From: Helicobacter sp. MIT 21-1697
GTDB taxonomy: Bacteria; Campylobacterota; Campylobacteria; Campylobacterales; Helicobacteraceae
NCBI RefSeq assembly: GCF_026241255.1
Contig: NZ_JAPHNC010000002.1
Span: 62,001 to 126,000 of the forward strand
DNA length: 64,000 nucleotides
Direction of reading: 5' to 3'
A model generated the notes under the pieces. The model did no database searches. It was not told the DNA's origin and was given only the letters and a program-made list of their open reading frames with translations. The translations under genes and the position numbers were made by a program. Of this stretch, positions 1 to 9,234 are shown piece after piece; within the stretch, counting starts at the first letter, position 1; every line of letters starts with the position of its first letter.

Positions 1-858
1 GAGGAATTAGCACAAAAGAGTGTAGTGGAATATAAAAATGGAGATCATTTCTTTACATTGCTTCCGCAAGGAAGAAAACTAGAATATTATGAAGATGAAA
101 TAAGCGGGTATCTGCCACGCACTCTAACACCCAGCAAATTAAAAGTGTTTTTAGAATGTCCAAGGAGGTATTATTATCTTTATGAAGAGCGTCTTAGCGA
201 ACTTCCTTCTTTGCAAGAGAGTGCTTTTATGGGAAATCTTATCCACCAATGTTTAGAATCTATCTATAAGCCATATATAGGAAAAAAGGTAATCTTAGAT
301 GAAAAAGCACTTTATCAGAGTGCGCAAGTATGGCTAGAACAATGGTTAGAGAATGAAAATGCAAAAAATCCAAAAAGTGCATTGCAAAGCGCACATATTG
401 AGTGGCTCAAATGTGAATTAAAACGATTTTTTACTTTTGAGAATGGGCGCGAAGTAGAAATCTTGCAGCTTGAGGGAGAAAATATGAAGGCTTTATATGG
501 TGATTTTATCTTTTATGGACGACCTGATAGAATCCAAAAAGTTGGCGAGTATATAGAAATCATAGATTATAAATATCGTCAATCCTTTAAGGTGCAAAGT
601 GTGCAAAAGAGCACAGATTTTGCACTTATTGTGTATATGCAGGCATTTAAAGCTCATTATCCTCAATATGCTCATTTGCCAATAAGTGCGTGGTATTGGG
701 ATATTAGAAGAGGTGAGAAAAAGGAGGAAAATAATCAAAAGAGTGATATTCTTCTTCAAAAGCTATCTTGTATGAAAGATAAGGTTGTATTTGCTAAGAG
801 TGAGCAGCGCTCAAACTGCCGATATTGTGAGTTTGTGGAGTTGTGCGATAGAGACTAG
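1..858 (+). CDS. addB: AddB-like nuclease, C-terminal part (5' truncated)
   Basis: The reading frame is open from the first base, so this is the last 285 or so residues of a longer protein; a GTG at 25 lies in frame but is probably internal. What is visible is a RecB-type PD-(D/E)XK nuclease domain: FLECPRRYYY near the start, then GRPDRI and IIDYKYR, which carry the active-site Asp and Lys. The end has CRYCEFVELC. Together with the first Cys this gives the C...CxxCx5C pattern that binds a 4Fe-4S cluster in AddB and related nucleases. AddAB processes double-strand breaks for RecA recombination. The helicase-like N-terminus is outside the window, so the choice of AddB over another RecB-family exonuclease is an inference. 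It converges on murI with a 6-nt gap. Confidence 0.72.
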   Translation, partial: EELAQKSVVEYKNGDHFFTLLPQGRKLEYYEDEISGYLPRTLTPSKLKVFLECPRRYYYLYEERLSELPSLQESAFMGNLIHQCLESIYKPYIGKKVILDEKALYQSAQVWLEQWLENENAKNPKSALQSAHIEWLKCELKRFFTFENGREVEILQLEGENMKALYGDFIFYGRPDRIQKVGEYIEIIDYKYRQSFKVQSVQKSTDFALIVYMQAFKAHYPQYAHLPISAWYWDIRRGEKKEENNQKSDILLQKLSCMKDKVVFAKSEQRSNCRYCEFVELCDRD

Positions 859-864
859 AATAAA

Positions 865-1608
865 TCAGCTTAACCATTTATGAGCAATTTTTGTTAGTGC
901 AGCAGTGTTATCGCTTGCAAAAAATTGTAGTGATTTCAATGCATAATGTGAGGTAAGGTGCAAGTGCGTTTTTAAATATTCTACAATGGCTTCACCCGAA
1001 TGGATAAGCATACTTTGATGATTAAAATAACAATCAAGTGCTGGTGCAATAAGTGGAAAATGTGTGCAGCCTAATATTATGGCTTGAGGAGGAGTTGTGA
1101 TTGAGGCAAAATAATGATGAAATATGCTCTCAAGCACTGCCCCTTCAAGCAATCCTTCTTCAACGATGGGCACAAAAAGCCCTGTGGCAAGACTTTTAAG
1201 ATTCCAAAAACCTATATTGCGTAGCTTTGTTTCATATTCGCCGGAATTAATTGTTGCGCGTGTGGCAATGATGAGAATTTCAGAATCTGTATCTTTAAGA
1301 TTATTTTGCACTGCCAATACACCCGGCTCAATCACACCTACGATAGGAATCTTACTCTGTTTTTGCATCTCTTGTAGAGCGTAGGCACTCACGGTGTTAC
1401 AAGCAACGATGAGAATATCAATATTATGAGGCGCAAAAAACTCAAGTGCTTGAAGTGAGAATTTGATAATTGTTTGTTTGTCTTTGACACCATAAGGCAC
1501 ACGCGCAGTATCGCCATAATAAATGATGTCCTCAAAGAGTTTTGCATTAATAAGGCTTTTAAGCACACTTAAACCACCCACACCACTATCAAACACGCCT
1601 GCTCGCAT
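865..1608 (-). CDS. murI: Glutamate racemase
   Basis: Cytosolic enzyme making D-glutamate from L-glutamate for peptidoglycan. The 247-residue length is normal for the family. The N-terminal FDSGVGGLSVL substrate loop, YGDTARVPYG, and the two catalytic cysteines in VACNTVSA (about residue 70) and LGCTHFPL (about residue 181) are all present. The ATG follows a strong AAGGAG site. It lies 8 nt downstream of rho on the same strand, so the two are likely co-transcribed. I recall the same rho-murI order in H. pylori. Confidence 0.96.
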   Translation of the reverse strand: MRAGVFDSGVGGLSVLKSLINAKLFEDIIYYGDTARVPYGVKDKQTIIKFSLQALEFFAPHNIDILIVACNTVSAYALQEMQKQSKIPIVGVIEPGVLAVQNNLKDTDSEILIIATRATINSGEYETKLRNIGFWNLKSLATGLFVPIVEEGLLEGAVLESIFHHYFASITTPPQAIILGCTHFPLIAPALDCYFNHQSMLIHSGEAIVEYLKTHLHLTSHYALKSLQFFASDNTAALTKIAHKWLS

Positions 1609-1616
1609 ATATCTCC

Positions 1617-2909
1617 TTATTCTTGGCTATTCATCATATTTAAAAACTCTTCATTATTCTGTGTTTGTTTCATTTTTGAGTAAATGAAAGTGAGTGCTTC
1701 AATATCGTCCATTGTGTGCATTACATTGCGTAGCATCCATACTTTTGTAAGATTATCTTTGCCAAGCAGTAAATCATCTTTACGCGTCCCACTTTTGAGC
1801 ACATCAAAGGCTGGGTAGATTCTGCGATCAGCAATAGAACGCGCAAGGACAATTTCACTATTGCCTGTGCCCTTAAATTCTTCAAAGATAACTTCGTCCA
1901 TTCTTGAGCCTGTTTCAATAAGTGCAGTAGCAATGATAGTAAGACTACCGCCTTGTTCAATATTGCGTGCTGCACCAAAAAATCGTTTAGGTTTATGCAG
2001 GGCATTTGCATCAACACCACCACTTAAGACTTTACCGCTTGAGGGAGTAGCAGCATTGTATGCTCGGGCAAGACGCGTGATAGAATCAAGCAGGATTACC
2101 ACATCTTTGCCCATTTCAACTTTTCGTTTAGCACTTTCAATAACCAAATCTGCCACGCGAATATGATTTGTCGCTGGCATATCAAAAGTAGAACTAAAAA
2201 CTTGTCCCTTCACACTTCGTTCCATATCAGTAACTTCTTCTGGGCGCTCATCTACAAGTAAAACCATTAGTTCAACATCGGGGTGATTTTTTGCAATGCC
2301 GTGAGCTAGTTCTTTCATCAGCTCTGTTTTTCCTGTGCGTGGAGGAGCGACTATGAGTGCGCGTTGCCCTTTGCCAATGGGGCTAAAAAGGTCAAGCATA
2401 CGCCCTGTAACCTTGCTTGATTCATATTCAAGCTTGAGTTGTTCTTGTGGAAACAAAGGAGTAAGATTATCAAAAAGTGGGCGATTTTTGTTTTCTTCAA
2501 GCGACATATAGTTAATCGCTTCAATTTTAAGGAGCGCGTAATATCGCTCTTGGTCTTTTGGTGCGCGCACTTGTCCTGTTACAATATCACCATTACGCAA
2601 AGCAAAACGGCGGATTTGTGATTGTGATACATAAGTATCATTTTGAGAATCCGCAAGGCTTTCGGTTAATGCGCGCAAAAAGCCATAGCCTTCATTTGTA
2701 ATATCTAAAATACCTGAAAAAAGAATATATCCACCTTGATTCACTTGAGCTTTGAGAATCTCAAAAATCAAATCTTGTCGGCGATAGTCGCTTGGATTTT
2801 CTACTCCAACTTCTTCAGCAATATTGATAAGCTGCTTAATGCTTTTTATACGCAAATCTTCAAGCTGATAGCCTTCCACAGGTGTATGAGTTCGTTTATT
2901 GTCTGCCAT
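1617..2909 (-). CDS. rho: Transcription termination factor Rho
   Basis: Hexameric RNA helicase that ends transcription. I start it at the ATG at 2909 ([15 protein letters not shown], 430 residues), because AAGGAA sits just upstream; an in-frame ATG at 2948 would add 13 unlikely residues. Seen in order: an N-terminal helical region, an OB-fold RNA-binding domain with GYGFLR, Walker A in APPRTGKT, Walker B in [16 protein letters not shown], and the Q/R-loop region [25 protein letters not shown] (only its core is diagnostic). Length and motifs are complete. The intergenic region upstream (2910-3074) holds several AGAWTCT words and no other gene. Confidence 0.97.
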   Translation of the reverse strand: MADNKRTHTPVEGYQLEDLRIKSIKQLINIAEEVGVENPSDYRRQDLIFEILKAQVNQGGYILFSGILDITNEGYGFLRALTESLADSQNDTYVSQSQIRRFALRNGDIVTGQVRAPKDQERYYALLKIEAINYMSLEENKNRPLFDNLTPLFPQEQLKLEYESSKVTGRMLDLFSPIGKGQRALIVAPPRTGKTELMKELAHGIAKNHPDVELMVLLVDERPEEVTDMERSVKGQVFSSTFDMPATNHIRVADLVIESAKRKVEMGKDVVILLDSITRLARAYNAATPSSGKVLSGGVDANALHKPKRFFGAARNIEQGGSLTIIATALIETGSRMDEVIFEEFKGTGNSEIVLARSIADRRIYPAFDVLKSGTRKDDLLLGKDNLTKVWMLRNVMHTMDDIEALTFIYSKMKQTQNNEEFLNMMNSQE

Positions 2910-3074
2910 AAAATTCCTTAGCCAAAGAGAAGATGTTAAGAAGTTCAAGAAGTCTTAGAATCTAAAATAGCTTAACTTGATTCTAAAGCTTACTCTAAAG
3001 AAGTTCTTGTTGTAAAAGATTGAAATGCAGATTCTAATCAAAACTTCCTTGGAAGTCAAGAGTTAGCCCTCATT

Positions 3075-3749
3075 TTAGTTCATACTATTTTTAATATTTT
3101 GGTCTAAATCAGGGTGAATTTTATAAACTTTGTTTTTAATCTTGATGAGAATTCCTGTATCAATAAGTTGTTTAAAAGTCTTTACAATGGTTGGTTTGCT
3201 CACGTGCAAATGTGCAATAATATCTTCATAAGAGCCATAGAATATATTATCTTCATCACAATTTGCTAAAAGAAATTGAATAATGGCGATTTTCTTGCCA
3301 CCTACAAAGGTAGAAATGGCATTGATAAGAAGATTTTTAGAAGCAATTTCATCAGCTTGCAAAAATGGTAAAATAGCTTTATTAAGCGCGTGGAGGAGTT
3401 CTTCAATATTAATTGGTTTAAGAATATATCCATCTACACGTAAGCGAATAGCATCAAGAAGATATTTTGTCTCTGTATGCGCAGTAGTTATCACTACGGG
3501 CACATCTGGGTGTGTATATGAGTTGCGAATAGCATTAATAAGTTCAATACCATTCATTTTTGGCATAAGAATATCTGTTACAACCAAATCAACTTTATGA
3601 AGTTTAAAAAGATTGAGAGCTTCTTGTCCATTTTTGGCTATAAGTAAGCGTCCTACATAATCTCCAAGCACCATATTTGTAAGATTGGCTGTGTCTGTAT
3701 CATCTTCGGCATACAAAATGGTGAGTTTGCTTAGTGCATCAAGATTCAT
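3075..3749 (-). CDS. Response regulator, REC plus winged-helix-like domain
   Basis: Cytosolic response regulator of 224 residues from the ATG at 3749, which has AAAGGAT just upstream. The REC domain (about residues 8-125) shows the acidic pair in YAEDD, the phospho-acceptor Asp in DLVVTDILMPKMNG, the switch Thr in VVITTAHTE and the Lys in YILKPINIEE. Residues 145-215 (FVGGKKIAIIQFLL, then HVSKPTIVKTFKQLIDTG) look like a short Crp/MarR-type winged helix, so it may bind DNA. The start overlaps the end of the upstream histidine kinase by 11 nt, so the two are translationally coupled and are very probably a cognate pair. The signal and target genes are unknown. Confidence 0.85.
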   Translation of the reverse strand: MNLDALSKLTILYAEDDTDTANLTNMVLGDYVGRLLIAKNGQEALNLFKLHKVDLVVTDILMPKMNGIELINAIRNSYTHPDVPVVITTAHTETKYLLDAIRLRVDGYILKPINIEELLHALNKAILPFLQADEIASKNLLINAISTFVGGKKIAIIQFLLANCDEDNIFYGSYEDIIAHLHVSKPTIVKTFKQLIDTGILIKIKNKVYKIHPDLDQNIKNSMN

Positions 3750-5214
3750 AATTATCCTTTTGTATTGGTATGTGAATGGTAAATTCTGCTCCAAAATATT
3801 GGTTGCCCTTACCCCATTGTGTATTAGATACGCTTATTGTGCCATTGAGTTGGCGCTCAATGATTTGTTTTGCCATATAAAGTCCTACACCTGTTCCAAC
3901 TGACTTATGTTTGGTGGTAAAATATGGTTCAAAAACTTTTGATTTATCTTCCAAATCAATGCCTCCCGCATTATCTCTCACACAAAGAATAATATTATAT
4001 CCTAGCTTATCTAATGAAATTTCTATGAGTGGATTCTCAAAGGATTTATCATTTTGATTTTTGAGTTTAAGCGCATCAATGGCATTATTGACAAGAATTA
4101 AAATTATTTGAGTAAAGGAATTTTGGTAACCAAGCATACTTGCATTTTGTGCATTAGGGCTTACATCTACCTCAATATGAATAAGATTCTCTTTGAGTTG
4201 AGCCTTAAGGAGTTCAATAGAATCCCAAATGCTTTGGGAGAGCTCAAAAAGTTCCTTATTTGTTTCTGGGTGAAAAAAATTACGGAAATTTTCAATCGTA
4301 TTTGACATTTCTGTGGCGATTTTCATACCATATTGTGTTTGTTGGGTTATAAATTCGTTGTCAAGTTTTTTTTGCATTGCTCTACTCTTGAAACTTTGGA
4401 TAAGTATCATTAGTGAATTAAGCGGTTGTCGCCATTGATGGGCGATATTTTGTATCATTTCCCCCATAGAGGCAAGCCTAGCTTGTTGATACATAATCAA
4501 ATCTTTTTTGCGGTTTTGCTCAACTTCATACTCTATTGATTTTTGGAGATTTGCATTAAGCGATTGGAGTTCTTTGGTTTTTGATTGCACAAGTTGCTCT
4601 AAAAGTAAGTGATTGGTATTAATAGATTGTCGGATAGAAAAGGCAAGAATGATGATTGTTGTAATGATGATAAGCATAAAGACTGCAAGGATAACAAAAG
4701 TATTGGTATAAAGTGAATCTGTGATTTTTTTGCCATAAAAATCAATATCAAAAGAAATAAGAAATTGCGCTTCAAGCAGCGAGGAAATATCCTCTCCATC
4801 ATCAATAAAGGCTTTATCAATAGATTCTATAAGCGCATTTTCCTCAGAGAGCAGCCTTTGAATCTGCTGATAATAGTGCATTTTAAAAGTCTTAGCATAC
4901 CACTCACGCAAATGGCTAATAGCAGAATCTTTGTCTTTTGCGAGATTATAAGCTTTGTATTGTTCCCATATTTCAAGGAGTTGTGGGAGAATCTGGTCGT
5001 TTTTGTGTGTCTCATATGCTTTATTTAATAAGGTAAGTGTATACATATTTTGACTTTGCGATGAGTTAATATCAAACTCATTTTTTATCCCTATAAGAGC
5101 AAGTAAGCCCACACTTGCTATAAGTGTGAATCCAATGATGATAATCCATACCAAAATAGTTGTTTGTGTTTGAAAAGAAATTTTATCAATAAAGTGAGTA
5201 ATGGTATTTTTCAT
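3739..5214 (-). CDS. Membrane sensor histidine kinase
   Basis: 491 residues. One membrane segment lies at about 18-43 and a second at about 172-194, framing a helical periplasmic sensor of about 130 residues with no domain I recognise. A coiled coil leads to the dimerisation box LASMGEMIQNIAHQWRQPLN, with the phospho-His at about residue 259. The HQWRQPL form is common in Campylobacterota kinases. The ATPase domain has the N box LVNNAIDALK, G1 DNAGGID and G2 GTGVGLYMAKQI. It overlaps the response regulator downstream by 11 nt and the coiled-coil gene upstream by 4 nt, which implies a single three-gene operon. Confidence 0.9.
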   Translation of the reverse strand: MKNTITHFIDKISFQTQTTILVWIIIIGFTLIASVGLLALIGIKNEFDINSSQSQNMYTLTLLNKAYETHKNDQILPQLLEIWEQYKAYNLAKDKDSAISHLREWYAKTFKMHYYQQIQRLLSEENALIESIDKAFIDDGEDISSLLEAQFLISFDIDFYGKKITDSLYTNTFVILAVFMLIIITTIIILAFSIRQSINTNHLLLEQLVQSKTKELQSLNANLQKSIEYEVEQNRKKDLIMYQQARLASMGEMIQNIAHQWRQPLNSLMILIQSFKSRAMQKKLDNEFITQQTQYGMKIATEMSNTIENFRNFFHPETNKELFELSQSIWDSIELLKAQLKENLIHIEVDVSPNAQNASMLGYQNSFTQIILILVNNAIDALKLKNQNDKSFENPLIEISLDKLGYNIILCVRDNAGGIDLEDKSKVFEPYFTTKHKSVGTGVGLYMAKQIIERQLNGTISVSNTQWGKGNQYFGAEFTIHIPIQKDNYES

Positions 5215-6683
5215 ATAAGCTCTTTTGCATTTGCTATGGCATCGGCAAGGGCGCGTGAGAGTAAGTCATATTGAACAAAGTATGTTTGGTTTTTTTTGAG
5301 CGCATAGTTGATTTGTTCTCTTAGCCTCTCTTGCATTTCAAGGAGCTTTATTTGCTCCTTGCCTAAAGCAGCAAGATTTTTTTGGGTATTTTCTATATGT
5401 GCAAGCATATGGGACTTATGAAGTATGAGGGTATTAATTTCATTTGTAACAGCTTCTATGCGTGCCTTTGAAGCTCTTTTATCTACAAGCAGACGCAATT
5501 CTTTGTTTTTAGATTCTAAAAGTTCTTGGTAAGACGATTCTTTTGTAAGCGTATCTTTTTCTTCAATATCATTTTGTTGTATTTGGTTGTTGAGGGTATG
5601 AATTTGCTCTTCAAAATTATCTGAACGTTTTTGCATTTGGGCTATATCAAATTCTACGGCTTTTTTATTTTTCAAACATTCTTTAATCAGTGGTATAGTC
5701 CAAGGATTGCCATTATTATCGGTGATAAGAGGCTTTTTGAGAATCTTGCCCCTTAATTCAATAGAGCCTCCATTATAAAACTCAACAAAGGCAATGGCAT
5801 TTACATTATCTTTTGCACATAGCTCTAAGAGTTCCTTTGCTACAACTTCAAACATAACCCACGCGTATTTTTGAGTTATATACATACAATAAATACTCTT
5901 TGCTAAAGAATCTATATGATGTATGTGTAAGCTTTCAATATATATGCGTAATTTTTGGATAGCAAAAAACTTAAAGTTTTTATTAAAACCTAAATTGTCA
6001 ATACGTTTTAAGTCAATATCTTTTTGGAGAATAAGAAGTGTATTTTGGACAATAAGAGATTGGACATTTGTCATAGAGAGTGCATTATCAAGCACGATTC
6101 TATCTTCATTGCTTAAGACATTTATATGGGAATTGCAATTGATTTGGCGGATTTCATTATTGATTTTTACGCTTTCATAATCAAATTTAAAAAACTTAAT
6201 GTTGCCATCTTTAAAAAATAAGGCATCACGCGCCTGTATGCCAAATACATTGCGCAAAGCAATTTTTATCATTTCGCGCTTAGTGCTTTGGGCATTTAAA
6301 TCAAGTGTTGTATCCACAAAATCTAAGAGTTCCTCAAAATCTTCCTTAGAGGGTTCTTGTTTATAAAGTGTGAATTTATGCTTTTTTAAAAATTCACAAA
6401 TGCGCTGCACATAAAGATTGTGTGTGCGGTTTTTGATATGTGTTATCACTTGAAGTTGTTTTTTGTCATAATGCACAAAAGCGCCCAAACCACATTGATT
6501 GTAAAAATGTAAAATTGCCATACGAATTTCACTCTCCATCATTGGATTTGCCTGTATTAGAGCAAAAAGCTGCTCTTGACTCTGTGCTTTAGAATCTACA
6601 ATGCGCTCACAATCATTAAAGCTCTTTTGTAAAATGCCTAGAGCCTCATCATATACTGCGCTTAAAGGATGAGTATTATTCAT
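5211..6683 (-). CDS. Coiled-coil protein of unknown function in kinase operon
   Basis: 490 residues that I do not recognise. There is no signal peptide or membrane segment, so it is probably cytosolic. The first 330 residues are mixed and rich in Asn, Ile and Lys. Roughly residues 345-470 form a long charged coiled coil (Gln, Glu and Lys heptads), followed by a helical tail. Its last codons overlap the kinase start as ATGA (4 nt), so the two are coupled. It follows uvrC by 12 nt and may be read through from it. Its place first in the operon suggests a role connected with the kinase, for example as an accessory sensor or scaffold, but that is inference. Confidence 0.6.
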   Translation of the reverse strand: MNNTHPLSAVYDEALGILQKSFNDCERIVDSKAQSQEQLFALIQANPMMESEIRMAILHFYNQCGLGAFVHYDKKQLQVITHIKNRTHNLYVQRICEFLKKHKFTLYKQEPSKEDFEELLDFVDTTLDLNAQSTKREMIKIALRNVFGIQARDALFFKDGNIKFFKFDYESVKINNEIRQINCNSHINVLSNEDRIVLDNALSMTNVQSLIVQNTLLILQKDIDLKRIDNLGFNKNFKFFAIQKLRIYIESLHIHHIDSLAKSIYCMYITQKYAWVMFEVVAKELLELCAKDNVNAIAFVEFYNGGSIELRGKILKKPLITDNNGNPWTIPLIKECLKNKKAVEFDIAQMQKRSDNFEEQIHTLNNQIQQNDIEEKDTLTKESSYQELLESKNKELRLLVDKRASKARIEAVTNEINTLILHKSHMLAHIENTQKNLAALGKEQIKLLEMQERLREQINYALKKNQTYFVQYDLLSRALADAIANAKELI

Positions 6684-6695
6684 ACTTTTCTCTTT

Positions 6696-8570
6696 TTAAG
6701 CATTTACACGATTTTTGCGCGAAAGCACACTATTAATTTGCTCTTGTGAAGCACTTTTAAGAGATTCAAAGCTGCCAAAGTAATCTAAAAGTTTTTTAAT
6801 CTGTGCTTGAGTATAGTGTTTTCCCATCATTTGTGCCCTTTGTATATCTTTTTGTTTCTTATAGCGGTGATAAGTGATAGCATAGCGATGCACTTCATCA
6901 CGGAGTTTTTGAAAGAATTGTAGTCTTTTATCATTTGGTTTTAGTTTAAACTCTGCATTTTTGCTTCGCAAAATATCAAAAGCATTACCTTTTGCACGAT
7001 ATGCTTTGGCATTATGCTTCATTTTGGCAATCGCTAAGACTTCAACATTTGCTCCCGCACTTTTTAAAATATCAAGCGCAAGATTAATTTGTGCTCTGCC
7101 TCCATCAAGCAACCATAAAGCAGGCGGGGGATTAGAATCAAAGCTTTGAGCTCGGCGCATAAGCATTTCGTGCATTTGGTTGTATTCATCACTTGCGCTA
7201 AGCTGATACCGCCGATATTTAGAGCGAATAAAATCACTATTTTCATATACTATCATACCGCCCACATTATGTGTGCCGCTATGATGAGAGGTATCAAAAA
7301 CTTCAATGGAGTAAGGTATTTCACGCAATCCGCACAGCTCTTTAATCCCTACAAGCGTGGAGAGCGTATCATTTTGTTGGGTATGTAATCGTCCTATTTC
7401 AAGGGCATTTTTATGCGCAAGCTGCAGCAAGTCTTTTTTTGTGCCTCTTTGTGGTTGGACAATTTTAAGAAAGCTACGCGTTTGTTCTCTTAAGAGTTGT
7501 TGCAAATGTGGCAAGTCGGGAAAATCAAATGGAGGAATAAGAATCTCTTGGGGCACAAGTGGCATTTGAGTTTTGTAATGATTGAGCAAAGCTTGAGTGT
7601 AAAGTTGGGGAAGATTGTGAGATTGTATATCTTCGTGCAACAATATAAAATCACTTGAGATAATGCGCCCATTGCGGATAAAAAGCATCATTAAAATATG
7701 CGTATGTGGCGGTGTATGAGATTTTTTGTGAGCATTATGGGAATCTTGTGAGTTTCTCAAGCAATCTTGCTTTTGCAGCACGAATACATCATAATCCCCA
7801 CTCCTCATATCAATGATAGATTGGTTTTTCATTTGTGTAATCTTTTGGATTCTATCACGCATTATGGCGGCTTCCTCAAATTGCAGATTGGCAGAGAGAG
7901 AGTGCATTTTAGATTCTAGTATTGTCAATAATGTCTTTTTATCCTCAATGAGTGCAATACCTTGCGCAATGGTGTGTGCATAAGTTTGTGTGGAGATTTT
8001 ATTTTCGCAGGGCGCAGGACATTTGCGAATCTGATGAAATATACAGGCTTTTTTACCTTTGACACAGGATTTTTTCTGCACAAGTGGCAGATTATCATAG
8101 AGACTATCAAGTAACTCTCTTGCCCCGCTTACAAAAGGTCCAAAATATTGAATCTGATTTGATTTGAGCACTTGGCGCGTGAGTTCAAAGCGAGGGTAGG
8201 GGAGGGATTTATCAATATAAATATAAGGATAAGTTTTATCATCGCGCAAAAGGATATTGTATCTTGGCTTGAGGCTTTTAATAAGTGAGTTTTCAAGGAT
8301 AAGTGCATCTTGCTCATTATTTGTCAAAAATGTATGAATCCGCGCGATTTGAGATACCATAAGAGCGATTCTTGGGCTAAGATTATTTTTGGGTGCAATA
8401 TGTCCAGATTCAATGCTAAAATAGCTTTTAATGCGGTTTTTGAGATTCTTTGCTTTGCCTACATAGAGTAGATTATCCTCATCATCAAAAAATTGATAAA
8501 TGCCAGATTGTGTGGGTAAATCTGCTAAATGTGCGAGGAGATTATAGTTTTGAGATTCTTTATTGCTCAT
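6696..8570 (-). CDS. uvrC: Excinuclease ABC subunit C
   Basis: Dual-incision endonuclease of nucleotide excision repair. At 624 residues it has normal length. In order: the GIY-YIG nuclease (SGIYQFFDDEDNLLYVGKAKN, about 18-40), a cysteine cluster (CVKGKKACIFHQIRKCPAPC, about 170-190), the UVR motif (QFEEAAIMRDRIQ), the RNase H-like nuclease (SIEVFDTSHHSGTHNVGGM and LLDGGRAQINLA), and one clear C-terminal helix-hairpin-helix (KLLDYFGSFESLKSAS). Its ATG overlaps the end of the upstream DciA-like gene by 11 nt. I recall the same neighbour pair in H. pylori. Confidence 0.96.
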   Translation of the reverse strand: MSNKESQNYNLLAHLADLPTQSGIYQFFDDEDNLLYVGKAKNLKNRIKSYFSIESGHIAPKNNLSPRIALMVSQIARIHTFLTNNEQDALILENSLIKSLKPRYNILLRDDKTYPYIYIDKSLPYPRFELTRQVLKSNQIQYFGPFVSGARELLDSLYDNLPLVQKKSCVKGKKACIFHQIRKCPAPCENKISTQTYAHTIAQGIALIEDKKTLLTILESKMHSLSANLQFEEAAIMRDRIQKITQMKNQSIIDMRSGDYDVFVLQKQDCLRNSQDSHNAHKKSHTPPHTHILMMLFIRNGRIISSDFILLHEDIQSHNLPQLYTQALLNHYKTQMPLVPQEILIPPFDFPDLPHLQQLLREQTRSFLKIVQPQRGTKKDLLQLAHKNALEIGRLHTQQNDTLSTLVGIKELCGLREIPYSIEVFDTSHHSGTHNVGGMIVYENSDFIRSKYRRYQLSASDEYNQMHEMLMRRAQSFDSNPPPALWLLDGGRAQINLALDILKSAGANVEVLAIAKMKHNAKAYRAKGNAFDILRSKNAEFKLKPNDKRLQFFQKLRDEVHRYAITYHRYKKQKDIQRAQMMGKHYTQAQIKKLLDYFGSFESLKSASQEQINSVLSRKNRVNA

Positions 8571-9045
8571 TTTGTGCGTCCCATTGGCGTTTAATACCTA
8601 AGCGTAAAGCTTCAATTTTTTCATAAATTTTACTATCTGTTGCACGATTTTCAAAGTTTCCATCAGAATGTTCATAAAAAGTCTGCACACTTGGGAGAGA
8701 TAAAGGCGGTGGGGCAAGAATATGACTAGGAACATACGCATATACTTTTTCAACACAACTTAGTGTTGGGAAAGATTCTTTATGTTCCTTTAAAGTCTTT
8801 ATTATGTGTTTATGTTTATAATGGTTAAATTCTACACATAAAGCCTTGTGTTTAAAAGCAAAAAGTAATTGATTATTTTTAGGGACTATAAATAGAATCT
8901 GCTCTCTTTCCAAAGGTGTGAGAAAAGTATTTTTAAAGCGTGTAATCTCATCTTGTTGATTGAGTCTAGGTGCTAGAACAGGATATTCTCGCTTAAGATA
9001 GGAGCGTATATGACACATATTTTTCATATTATCTGTTATTTTCAT
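8560..9045 (-). CDS. DUF721/DciA-like small protein
   Basis: 161 residues at most. In-frame ATGs at 9027 and 9018 are also possible, and none has a clear ribosome site. The core LLFAFKHKALCVEFNHYKHKHIIKTL resembles the DUF721/DciA fold, the loader for replicative helicase in many bacteria; that assignment is by pattern only. It precedes uvrC with an 11-nt overlap. If the 9045 start is used, its first codons overlap the divergent lipoprotein gene by 36 nt, so the promoters of the two must lie inside each other's coding sequence. Confidence 0.5.
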   Translation of the reverse strand: MKITDNMKNMCHIRSYLKREYPVLAPRLNQQDEITRFKNTFLTPLEREQILFIVPKNNQLLFAFKHKALCVEFNHYKHKHIIKTLKEHKESFPTLSCVEKVYAYVPSHILAPPPLSLPSVQTFYEHSDGNFENRATDSKIYEKIEALRLGIKRQWDAQNEQ

Positions 9046-9234
9046 TGTGTGATTCTAGCATATTTAGTGTTTATTTTTGTTATAGGTTGCGGATATAAGG
9101 CAGACCCATTTTACAAAGAGCCAACAAAGCAGGAGCAAAAAATGCAATCCCAAAATCCCCAAATACACAACAAAAAAGTGCTTTTTTATGGCATAGATTC
9201 TACACCTCCACCAAGTGAAGAGCAGGATTGGTAA
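9010..9234 (+). CDS. Small LptM-like lipoprotein
   Basis: 74 residues. A hydrophobic signal ends in the lipobox VIGCGYKADPFY, so Cys27 would be lipidated and the mature part would be a short, Pro-ended tail of about 48 residues. The CGYKADPFY motif recalls the small LptM-type lipoproteins (GCGxKGPLY) that help mature the LPS exporter; this is a weak motif match. The start is uncertain: the ATG at 9010 gives a long, poorly charged n-region, and a GTG at 9049 would give a very short one. The stop overlaps the nadB start as TAATG, so the two are coupled. Confidence 0.6.
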   Translation: MTHIFHIICYFHCVILAYLVFIFVIGCGYKADPFYKEPTKQEQKMQSQNPQIHNKKVLFYGIDSTPPPSEEQDW

